A program made the position numbers and the translations under genes. The notes under the pieces are model-generated. The model did no database searches, was not told where the DNA came from, and was given only the letters and a program-made list of their open reading frames with translations. This document shows, piece after piece, positions 1 to 6,221 of a stretch of DNA of 19,648 nt; position 1 is the first letter of the stretch, and each line of letters begins with the position of its first letter. The stretch is from JAULUH01 sp032111745 (lineage in GTDB: Bacteria > Chloroflexota > Anaerolineae > JAAEKA01), in contig JAULUH010000483.1 in the NCBI GenBank assembly GCA_032111745.1, positions 1-19,648 on the forward strand, in the 5' to 3' direction.

Positions 1-2
1 TC

Positions 3-557
3 ATCGCCCTGGTGCTGGTGTACGCCTGGGCGGCGGAGGCCCTGGGTGGACTGGCCGCAATCACCGGCGCCTACCTGGCCGGCGTGCTGGTGGCTCGCCT
101 GCCCGAGGCCCGGGAATGGGTCGTGGACGGCGCGTCGGTCATGGGCTATGGCCTGTTCGTACCGGTGTTCTTCGTCACCGTGGGCCTGGTGACCGATGTG
201 CGCAACGTGATGCTGGCGCCGGGCCTGACTCTGGTGGTGGTGGTGACCGCCGTGGTCACCAAGCTGGCGGGCTCGGCCCTGAGTGCACGCCGGGGTGGCT
301 GCGATCGCCGGGAGGCAGTGGCGGTCGGCGCGGGCATGATTGCGCGCGGCGAGGTAGCCCTGGTCATGGCTACGCTGGGTCTCAGCAGTGGCCTGCTGGA
401 CGAGGCCACGTTCACCGTAGTGGTTTTGATGACCGTGGCGACGACCCTGTTGACTCCCCTGCTGCTCAAGGTCACTGCGCCAGGCCAGGTGGCAGGCACG
501 CAGCCCTCCCTGCCCGTGGCCCTCGCCACCGCGGTCGAGGTGGAGCATGCCCAGTAG
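3..557 (+). CDS. Cation/proton antiporter, Kef/CPA2 type, C-terminal part (5' end outside window)
   Basis: The frame is open from the first bases of the window, so the N-terminal half lies upstream; the GTG at 12 is an internal codon rather than a start. The 184 visible residues form several hydrophobic helices separated by short polar turns. The segments GAYLAGVLVA, PVFFVTVGL and GAGMIARGEVALVMA are typical of the last transmembrane helices of CPA2 (Kef-type) Na+/H+ or K+/H+ exchangers, where the last motif lies in the conserved membrane core. The protein would sit in the cytoplasmic membrane and exchange a monovalent cation for protons. The tail after about residue 160 is short and polar; no TrkA-N or universal-stress domain follows. 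Family assignment is from motif recognition; ion specificity cannot be given. Confidence 0.85.
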   Translation: MALVLVYAWAAEALGGLAAITGAYLAGVLVARLPEAREWVVDGASVMGYGLFVPVFFVTVGLVTDVRNVMLAPGLTLVVVVTAVVTKLAGSALSARRGGCDRREAVAVGAGMIARGEVALVMATLGLSSGLLDEATFTVVVLMTVATTLLTPLLLKVTAPGQVAGTQPSLPVALATAVEVEHAQ

Positions 558-648
558 CCATCGCCAGCCCCTAATGGCGGCCACAGTCACGCCGGGTCCG
601 AGCGCGTCCCCGGCCCGGGCTGGCGGCATGCCTATATCGGCCCAAAAG

Positions 649-694
649 AGTACCCAAATGGGTACTAGCCCATTCCACCCGCGGCTGCTATGAT
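649..694 (+). promoter_or_regulatory. Probable activator-dependent promoter of amt with dyad operator
   Basis: AGTACCCAAATGGGTACT at 649-666 is a perfect inverted repeat with 8-bp arms and a 2-bp centre. A good -10 hexamer, TATGAT, lies at 689-694, but the -35 position 17 bp upstream (666-671, TAGCCC) is far from TTGACA. With a transcription start near 701, the dyad is centred at about -43, the usual place for a class II activator that overlaps the -35 element. The half-site TACCCAT fits the NarL/FixJ-type heptamer TACYYMT, which suggests a LuxR/NarL-fold regulator; that identity is inference. Confidence 0.5.
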
Positions 695-751
695 CTGAGC
701 ATCGCAGCCCACACTGGGCAGGGATACCTTGTTCGCCGGAGGTATGCCGAC

Positions 752-2164
752 ATGTCCCGCAAGCTTGGTCTCCGTTTCATCATCCCCCTGGGTGCCCTGG
801 TGCTGATGCTGGCTGTCACCGGCATAGCCTCGGCGCAGGGTGAGGAGCCACCCACCGTTGAGTTTCTCGGCAACGCGATCAATATCATGTGGGTGCTGGT
901 CGCCGGCTTCCTGGTCTTCTTCATGCAGGCCGGCTTTGCCATGGTCGAGGGCGGCATGTGCCGGGCCAAGAACGTGGGCAACCTGATGCTGAAGAACCTG
1001 ATGGACTTCGCCACGGGTAGCCTGCTGTTTTTCGCCGTAGGCTATGCCATCATGTTCGGCTCGGACCGCTTTGGGCTGGTCGGCACGGACAACTTCTTCC
1101 TGGGCGGCTTCTCCTTCACCGAGGAGAGCTCCTTCAACTGGGCCTTCTTCATGTACCAGCTGATGTTCGCGGCCACCGCGGCGACGATCGTATCCGGTGC
1201 CGTGGCGGAGCGGCTGAAGGTATCCAGCTACCTGATCTACACGGTGGTGATCAGCGCCCTGATCTATCCCATCGTCGGCCACTGGATCTGGGGCGGCGGC
1301 TGGCTGGCGGACCTGGGGCTGATCGACTTCGCAGGATCGACGGTGGTGCACAGTGTTGGCGGCTGGGCCGCCTTGGCCGCGGCCATAGCGCTGGGGCCCC
1401 GCATCGGTAAATTCAACAAGGACGGTACCAGCAACGTCATCCCCGGCCACAACCTGGCCCTGGCCGCCCTGGGCGTCTTCATCCTGTGGTTCGGGTGGTT
1501 CGGCTTCAACCCGGGCAGCACCCTGAGCGGCCTGAACGGCGGAATCGGCTACATTGCCTTCACCACCAACATCGCGGCAGCCGCGGCGGCAGTGTCAGCC
1601 CTGATCGTGCAGTGGGTCCGCAGCAAGCGACCATCGGTGGAGATGGCGTTGAACGGCGCGCTGGCCGGCCTCGTAGGCATCACGGCGGGCTGTGCAGTGG
1701 TCACCCCGGCGTCGGCGATGCTGATCGGCCTGCTGGCGGGCGCGCTGGTGGTGTTCTTCCTGTGGTTCGTGGAGCGGGTGTTGCGGGTGGATGACCCGGT
1801 GGGCGCGGTGTCGGTGCATGCGGGGTGTGGGGTGTTCGGCACCCTCATGGTAGGCCTCTTTGCCAGCCCCGAGGTGATGGCCTACACACAGGTCACCTGG
1901 GGGCAGGCCGGCCTGCTCTACGGCGGAGGCCTGGCCCAGTTGGGCGTACAGGCCCTGGGAGTCATCTCTGTAGCTGCCTTTGCCTTCACCAGCACTTTCA
2001 TCCTCTTCAAGCTCATGTCTGTGATCTACGGCATCCGGGTGTCGGCCAAGGAGGAGCTGGAGGGTCTGGACATCTCCGAGCACGGCACCGTCGGCTATCC
2101 CGAGTTCGGCACCACGGTGGTTGCGGAGCCGGCCGAGCGGGTGATGCCGGGGGCGTTGGCCTAG
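752..2164 (+). CDS. amt: Ammonium transporter, Amt/MEP family
   Basis: This 470-aa polytopic membrane protein conducts ammonium into the cell as a trimer. It begins with a Sec-type signal segment (residues 1-29, hydrophobic core 9-26, likely cut after ASAQG), as in many Amt proteins, followed by about eleven transmembrane helices. Key residues are visible: D192 in the IDFAGSTVVH motif (equivalent to E. coli AmtB D160), and the pore twin histidines H200 and H356 (AmtB H168/H318). The cytoplasmic tail with RVSAKEELEGLDISEHG (residues 429-445) is the conserved GlnK/PII-interacting tail. GGAGG at 738-742 sits 9 nt before the ATG. No glnK or glnB gene follows, so the PII partner must be encoded elsewhere. 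Expression is probably controlled by the dyad promoter at 649-694. Confidence 0.95.
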   Translation: MSRKLGLRFIIPLGALVLMLAVTGIASAQGEEPPTVEFLGNAINIMWVLVAGFLVFFMQAGFAMVEGGMCRAKNVGNLMLKNLMDFATGSLLFFAVGYAIMFGSDRFGLVGTDNFFLGGFSFTEESSFNWAFFMYQLMFAATAATIVSGAVAERLKVSSYLIYTVVISALIYPIVGHWIWGGGWLADLGLIDFAGSTVVHSVGGWAALAAAIALGPRIGKFNKDGTSNVIPGHNLALAALGVFILWFGWFGFNPGSTLSGLNGGIGYIAFTTNIAAAAAAVSALIVQWVRSKRPSVEMALNGALAGLVGITAGCAVVTPASAMLIGLLAGALVVFFLWFVERVLRVDDPVGAVSVHAGCGVFGTLMVGLFASPEVMAYTQVTWGQAGLLYGGGLAQLGVQALGVISVAAFAFTSTFILFKLMSVIYGIRVSAKEELEGLDISEHGTVGYPEFGTTVVAEPAERVMPGALA

Positions 2165-2241
2165 CTTTCCTCGGCCCTGGACTGCGCAGCCCCTCCCTTC
2201 CCCGGCCGTGCCGTCCAGGGAACCCAACCCGGAGATACGCC

Positions 2242-3228
2242 ATGAAGCTTTCGATCTACAAGAGCGGCAGCGACGATACGGAACAGGTGCCCTACGTCAT
2301 GGCGGTGTCGCTGGACGGCGAGGTCATCCCGCCGCACACGAGCTATCACGTGCCCATCTACCACGACGACCACCCCCACAACGGCCACGGCCGGCGCTAC
2401 AATGTGGAGATCTGCGGCTTTCGGCTGGAGTCGGACGTACCCGACGACCTGTTGGTGCCGACCAGCCGGCTGCTCTCGGGGCTGATCAACATGGCGCGGC
2501 TGCCCACCTATATCTTCGCCGCCGGCCGCTCCATGCTCATCTATCCGGTGTACACGGTAGCGGACGAGGTGTTTGCGACGACGCCGGGTGGCCCCGTGTT
2601 CCGCCACGTGGAGCTGGCCCGGGTGCGGCGCTACCTGGGCGACTACCTGCACACCATGGAGGAACTGGGCACCCTGGGCCGGGCCGAGACTCTGCACGTG
2701 CGCGGAGTAGACCCCACTACCCTCGGCCTGATCCGGCCCGTGTTTTATCTGAAGAAGCGCGTGGTGGGAGAGAACGAGTTCTGGGCCCCGGTGTTCCGCT
2801 CGGCGTGCGGCCGCAAGGTGTACACCTACGCCGCCAGCGCGCTGCGGGAGGTGCCGGTGGATACTGGCCGCGAGGTGTTGGATCTGCAGCAGGTGGTGGC
2901 GGGGGCATTAATCGACGACCACCGGCTGGCCGACCAGAACGACCTGCGGCCCGATCGCCTGTTCCCGCCCACCTGGGAGGCGCTGCGCGGCCACCTCCAG
3001 CTGCAGCCCTACGCCATGCGCTATGCGGCGGACGACGGCGTGCCGGTGGAGCTGCCGTTGTACCGCACGGCGCGCACCTATGTGGTGGCAGAGTATCGGC
3101 CGCACGAGGATCGCTACAACCTCTTCCTCGGCCGCGATCCGGACGACATGCGGGCCCGGGCCGCGCAAGAGCTAAGCCGGCGAGGCGTAGTAGGATCGGA
3201 GGGGGCAGTAACCCTGGCATTGCACTAG
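2242..3228 (+). CDS. Conserved-looking protein of unknown function downstream of amt
   Basis: I do not recognise this 328-aa protein. The reading frame is open well upstream into amt, but the ATG at 2242 is preceded by GGAG at 2231-2234 (7-nt spacing) and lies 77 bp after the amt stop, so it is the likely start. No signal peptide or membrane helix is seen; the product looks soluble and cytoplasmic. Residues 32-49 form a striking histidine/aspartate patch (H32, H36, H41, D42, D43, H44, H46, H49) that could bind a metal. The rest alternates short beta-like strands (LIYPVYTV, IRPVFYLKKRVV, RTYVVAEYR) with charged helices. Codon use and third-position GC match amt, so this is native coding sequence. 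The short gap and lack of a clear terminator suggest co-transcription with amt. A role in nitrogen or metal handling would be guesswork. Confidence 0.75.
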   Translation: MKLSIYKSGSDDTEQVPYVMAVSLDGEVIPPHTSYHVPIYHDDHPHNGHGRRYNVEICGFRLESDVPDDLLVPTSRLLSGLINMARLPTYIFAAGRSMLIYPVYTVADEVFATTPGGPVFRHVELARVRRYLGDYLHTMEELGTLGRAETLHVRGVDPTTLGLIRPVFYLKKRVVGENEFWAPVFRSACGRKVYTYAASALREVPVDTGREVLDLQQVVAGALIDDHRLADQNDLRPDRLFPPTWEALRGHLQLQPYAMRYAADDGVPVELPLYRTARTYVVAEYRPHEDRYNLFLGRDPDDMRARAAQELSRRGVVGSEGAVTLALH

Positions 3229-3574
3229 TTGCCGGGCGCGGTCCTGCGCCTGGTCGGGCCGTTGGTGTCCTCCTTGTGTGGGCGAGGGCTCCTGGATGGG
3301 GGTATCCGGGGGCCCTCGTCGCGTAGGGTCTGGGACACGATCACACGAAGGCTCTCGAAGGGCGTGAAGCGCGATGGGCACGAAAGGGACTGCCCCGGAT
3401 GAACACGGGCCGGCACCAGTGGCTACCTGTATGAGAGGATGGGTGGAACTGATTAGACGAGCTTCCCCAGGGACCAACGTTCCCAGTTTGAACCTCTTTG
3501 ACATCTGGTTGATGGTGTGGCACCATTGTTCTTGTCGACAGCGTTTCGGAGGTTGTTCCAATTGGAGGGACATC
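3229..3574. other. Gene-free stretch before the MNT/HEPN pair
   Basis: No convincing gene is found here. The frame of the downstream nucleotidyltransferase is open back to an ATG at 3374, but the good ribosome site (GGAGG at 3564-3568) picks the later start. A perfect -35-like TTGACA lies at 3498-3503, with only a weak -10 (ACCATT) at 18-bp spacing, so a promoter for the pair is possible but poor. Base composition drops in GC from roughly 3340 onward compared with amt and its neighbour, which fits acquired DNA. No insertion-sequence ends were identified. Confidence 0.5.
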
Positions 3575-3844
3575 ATGGCGGTTAGACCGGAACATATCGA
3601 GAAGGCTATCACCTTGGCAAAGACGTTTGGGGCAACGCGCCTGATTCTGTTTGGGAGCGCGCTCTCTCGACCGCAGCAGGCGCGCGATCTCGATCTGGCC
3701 TGCGATGGCATTGCTGGATGGAAGCTGTTCGAGTTCGGCGCCCAGTTGGAAGAAGAGCTCAATATGCCTCTCGATCTGGTACCTCTCAGCCCACCAACTC
3801 CATTCACGCGTCTCATTGAGCTCAGGGGAAGAGTTCTGCTATGA
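3575..3844 (+). CDS. Minimal nucleotidyltransferase (MNT) protein, candidate antitoxin of a MNT/HEPN pair
   Basis: The 89-aa product is a small MNT-fold nucleotidyltransferase. The signature is GS at 27-28 followed by DLD at 38-40, with a third acidic residue D67 in LDLVPL; these correspond to the nucleotide-binding GS and the metal-binding aspartates of the family. In HepT/MntA-type (type VII) toxin-antitoxin systems the MNT protein AMPylates a tyrosine of the HEPN toxin and so silences it. The loop between GS and DxD (ALSRPQQAR) lacks the usual RG motif, so activity may differ. GGAGG at 3564-3568 gives 6-nt spacing to the ATG. The stop overlaps the next start (ATGA at 3841-3844), indicating translational coupling. 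The order, MNT first and HEPN second, is the reverse of the well-studied hepT-mntA operon. Confidence 0.8.
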   Translation: MAVRPEHIEKAITLAKTFGATRLILFGSALSRPQQARDLDLACDGIAGWKLFEFGAQLEEELNMPLDLVPLSPPTPFTRLIELRGRVLL

Positions 3845-4311
3845 ACCCGAAAGATTTGAGGGCGGAAGTCGCTATCGAGACTCAAGCCCTGGCGCTAACG
3901 GTCGCTGAACTGCTGGCGCTATCGGCCGATGTTGCCGGTAGGCCACCGACCATCCGTGAAAAGACGGCTGCAGCAGCGTTTCTGGCCCAGTTCTACAGCG
4001 GCATCGAGAACATACTAAAGCGAATCTGCGTCTATCATGCTGTGCCATTGCCAACTGGCGAGACCTGGCACATTGAGTTGTTCCAACGCTTCACTTCGCC
4101 TGGCTATCCACCCCTTCCTGAACTGTTTGACCACACTCTGGCTGCCGAATTGGCTCCCTACCGTCGCTTTCGTCACGTCATTTTCCATAGCTACGGGTTT
4201 CAACTGGATTGGGCAAGGATGGCAGAGGGCATTTCCAACGTCGACAGCGTGTTCGCCCGAGTCAACGCCCGGCTTTCTGAGTATCTCCAATCTCTATCCA
4301 GCAACAACTGA
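3841..4311 (+). CDS. HEPN-domain RNase, HepT-like toxin candidate
   Basis: The 156-aa protein is all-alpha in character and carries the HEPN RNase motif R-x4-H-x-Y at residues 111-118 (R111, H116, Y118). In HepT proteins R and H are catalytic for RNA cleavage, and the tyrosine is the AMPylation target of the partner MNT protein; all three residues are present, so both toxicity and its control could be intact. The start codon overlaps the stop of the MNT gene, so the two are translated together and probably form a complex. The gene is less GC-rich than its surroundings, and the pair sits alone in a gene-poor region, which fits a mobile defence or stabilisation module. It could also be a non-toxic HEPN/MNT pair; nothing in the sequence decides this. 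Confidence 0.75.
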   Translation: MNPKDLRAEVAIETQALALTVAELLALSADVAGRPPTIREKTAAAAFLAQFYSGIENILKRICVYHAVPLPTGETWHIELFQRFTSPGYPPLPELFDHTLAAELAPYRRFRHVIFHSYGFQLDWARMAEGISNVDSVFARVNARLSEYLQSLSSNN

Positions 4312-4398
4312 ATTCGTTATCTTACCTGACGATTTATCTCACAACTACAATGCGCGTTCAGCGGGGCATTCGCTTCATTTCTGACGGTTCCGTCTGGA

Positions 4399-4950
4399 TT
4401 AGAAGGCATTTCGGGCTAACTCGTCTAGCTGAAGCATGGTGCGCCAGTTGCGTGCGGTGACGGGGGAGCCAACCAGCCGATCGAAGAGTGCTGGCGATAG
4501 CTTGGACCGGCCGGCGCCATCCGGGTAGTGTATCCACAGGGCGTCGCCGACTTGAGCGATGCGCTCGCCGTTAGCTGCGCGGCCCTGAAGGGCGGACGCA
4601 GCGCCAGGCAGTGGGCCGGCCTTGGAGAGAGCCAGCATGACCAGGTTTGGCTTGCGTTGCGACTCCTCGGGAAATGGGTTGCCCCGCACATAGGCCGGCC
4701 AGTCCACGGCAGCACGGACGACAACCGGAATGGAGAGACCAAAGCGGCGCTCGATGGCCTGCTCAAGCTCGCCCTCCAGGCTCGCGGGTGGGACAGCGGC
4801 TTTGAAGATCAGGTTCCCGCTCTGGATGTAGGTTTGGACATCCGTCCAACCGATATAGGCACATAGGGCGCGGAGATCGGCCATCGCGATCTTGTTTCGA
4901 CCGGTGACATTGATCCCGCGAAGCAAGGCGATGAAGGTAGGTAGGGCCAT
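4399..4950 (-). CDS. DUF1697 family protein
   Basis: The 183-aa product matches the DUF1697 family in length and in its hallmark N-terminus, where FIALLRGINVTGRNKI is followed by a Y-x-QSGN-hydrophobic segment (TYIQSGNLIF). The C-terminal region has the family's SPVTARNWRT segment (T-x-R-N-W-x-T). No biochemical role is established for the family. Two in-frame ATGs are close together (4956 and 4950); AGGAG at 4957-4961 leaves no gap before the first but 6 nt before the second, so 4950 is preferred. The gene is convergent with the HEPN gene (87 bp between stops) and stands alone on its strand. Confidence 0.85.
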   Translation of the reverse strand: MALPTFIALLRGINVTGRNKIAMADLRALCAYIGWTDVQTYIQSGNLIFKAAVPPASLEGELEQAIERRFGLSIPVVVRAAVDWPAYVRGNPFPEESQRKPNLVMLALSKAGPLPGAASALQGRAANGERIAQVGDALWIHYPDGAGRSKLSPALFDRLVGSPVTARNWRTMLQLDELARNAF

Positions 4951-5497
4951 GGCCATCTCCTGGGAGTGACGTCGCGCAGTTCAGAATGCTTGCGAACGAA
5001 GCATTTGTCGCAGCGTTATGGGGACGCGGTCGAAACTCTCACCCATACTATACCACCAGACTGAGTATTTCGCATGGTTTGCACCGTCCCGGTGCAGCAT
5101 GCGCAGCCAGCTTGGGTTCCCCAACAAGTCCTCCCTACTGGCCGGGGCATGTAACTGCAGCGCATCAAGGCCATGGACAGCCCCTGGAAGGACAGCACTG
5201 AATCGACTAAACTGAGTCCAAGATGAAACCCGCGGACTTCCGGTGTCAGTGTGTACCGATATCGATGTTCATCTCGTGGTAGCTGAGGCCAGCTACGTGT
5301 CTCACATCAAGCATCGGCGCCGACGAAATGAGCCGCCAGAGGAGGAATGTCCCATCCCTGGAGAACTCCGCTATCCTGCACGCCGTGCCGGGCGGTGCAA
5401 CGCCCTTCGCGTGTTTATGGTCCAGACTTGTCGGGGCCGGTGGCTTTGGGTATGATTGGTCCGCGAAAGATAAGAAAGCGAGTTTGAAGGAGACCAT
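4951..5497. other. Mostly non-coding gap with one start-less open frame on the minus strand
   Basis: No standard gene fits this 547-bp stretch. On the minus strand a frame is open from 5268 down to a TGA at 4981-4983 (95 codons) with no ATG near its beginning. Its last part reads like protein (SWLRMLHRDG, YSVWWYSMGES, ITLRQMLRSQAF), so it may be the remnant of a decayed gene; no family was recognised. A hairpin with 6-bp arms lies at 5081-5095 (GCACCG/CGGTGC). The right end holds the promoter of the DUF4337 gene. Plus-strand short frames here (for example 5243-5455) have no ribosome site and no protein-like character. Confidence 0.35.
5428..5456 (+). promoter_or_regulatory. Sigma-70-type promoter of the DUF4337 gene
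   Basis: TTGTCG at 5428-5433 and TATGAT at 5451-5456 are separated by 17 bp, matching four and five positions of the consensus hexamers. Transcription would start near 5463 and give a leader of about 35 nt carrying AAGGAG at 5487-5492, 5 nt before the ATG of the next gene. Confidence 0.55.
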
Positions 5498-6133
5498 ATG
5501 GCACTGGCAGAGGGTGCTGATCAACTGGCAGAGATGGTGGACGAGGATAAGGTCGAGGAGGCCCACGAGCGCCGTTTCCGGACCCAGATGGGGTTGCTGG
5601 TGGCGATCCTGGCGGTGCTGCTGGCTATCGCCAGCCTCGGCGGCAGCAATGCGGCCGAGGACGCGCTCAACAGCAATATCCTGGCCACGGACAGCTGGGC
5701 CTTTTACCAGGCCAAAAACATCCGGCAGACCAGCCTGGCCCTGGCCAGAGATGAGCTGGAGCTGCGGCTGGCCGGAGACTCGTTCACGCCTGCCCAGCGG
5801 GAGAAGGCGCTAGAGCTGATCGAGTCGTACCAGGCCACCATCGCGCGCTACGACAGCGAGCCGGATCCTGAGGATCCTGAGGATTTCCTAAAGGGCGAGG
5901 GCAAACGGGAGCTGGCCCAGCGCGCCCAGTACTACGAGGCGGCGCGGGAGGAGGCGACAGCGCAGGACGGCAATTTCGACATGGCCGAGGCCTCCTTCCA
6001 GATCGCGATTGTCCTGGCGTCGGTGGCAATCCTGTCATTGTCAACACTGGCCCGCGCCGCGGCCATCGGCTTCGGCGTGCTGGGGCTGGCGCTGATGCTG
6101 AACGGCTTTTTTATGGTAGTACCGCTGCCGTAG
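5498..6133 (+). CDS. DUF4337 family membrane protein
   Basis: The 211-aa protein has one transmembrane helix near the N-terminus (about 31-48), a long soluble coiled-coil-like section with many charged residues, and two helices at the C-terminus (about 164-183 and 188-209). The segment DSWAFYQAKNIRQT at 65-78 just after the first helix is the family hallmark of DUF4337. The function is unknown; the layout suggests a small inner-membrane protein with a 110-residue loop. AAGGAG at 5487-5492 supports the start. The loop has a DPEDPED stretch encoded by a 9-bp direct repeat (5864-5881). It is monocistronic and convergent with the phosphatase operon. Confidence 0.85.
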   Translation: MALAEGADQLAEMVDEDKVEEAHERRFRTQMGLLVAILAVLLAIASLGGSNAAEDALNSNILATDSWAFYQAKNIRQTSLALARDELELRLAGDSFTPAQREKALELIESYQATIARYDSEPDPEDPEDFLKGEGKRELAQRAQYYEAAREEATAQDGNFDMAEASFQIAIVLASVAILSLSTLARAAAIGFGVLGLALMLNGFFMVVPLP

Positions 6134-6139
6134 GCTGGT

Positions 6140-6207
6140 GGGGCGGGGGTCTGGAACGCGATGAGTACGGAGTCCCGCCCCTGCGATGGGATGGGCCCGA
6201 AGCGGGC
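6140..6207. terminator. Possible terminator hairpins between convergent genes
   Basis: Two inverted repeats lie in the 88-bp gap between convergent stops. GGGGCGGG at 6140-6147 pairs with CCCGCCCC at 6174-6181 (8-bp arms, 26-nt loop), and GCCCG/CGGGC at 6195-6207 has a 3-nt loop. Neither is followed by a T-run on either strand, so intrinsic termination is uncertain. Confidence 0.3.
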
Positions 6208-6221
6208 ATGGTGGCCTGGCG

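Noticed and set aside
1825..2241. Longer start for the unknown gene after amt, overlapping amt
   Set aside because: The upstream residues are an out-of-frame reading of amt; the ATG at 2242 has its own GGAG site.
3498..3503. TTGACA as a promoter for the MNT/HEPN pair
   Set aside because: No acceptable -10 hexamer lies 16-18 bp downstream, so it is mentioned only within the gap description.
5864..5881. Tandem 9-bp repeat GATCCTGAG
   Set aside because: It is inside the DUF4337 coding sequence, encodes an acidic DPEDPED loop and is too short to mean more.
6140..6181. Strong rho-independent terminator between convergent genes
   Set aside because: There is a GC-rich stem but a 26-nt loop and no T-run, so only a low-confidence hairpin is listed.
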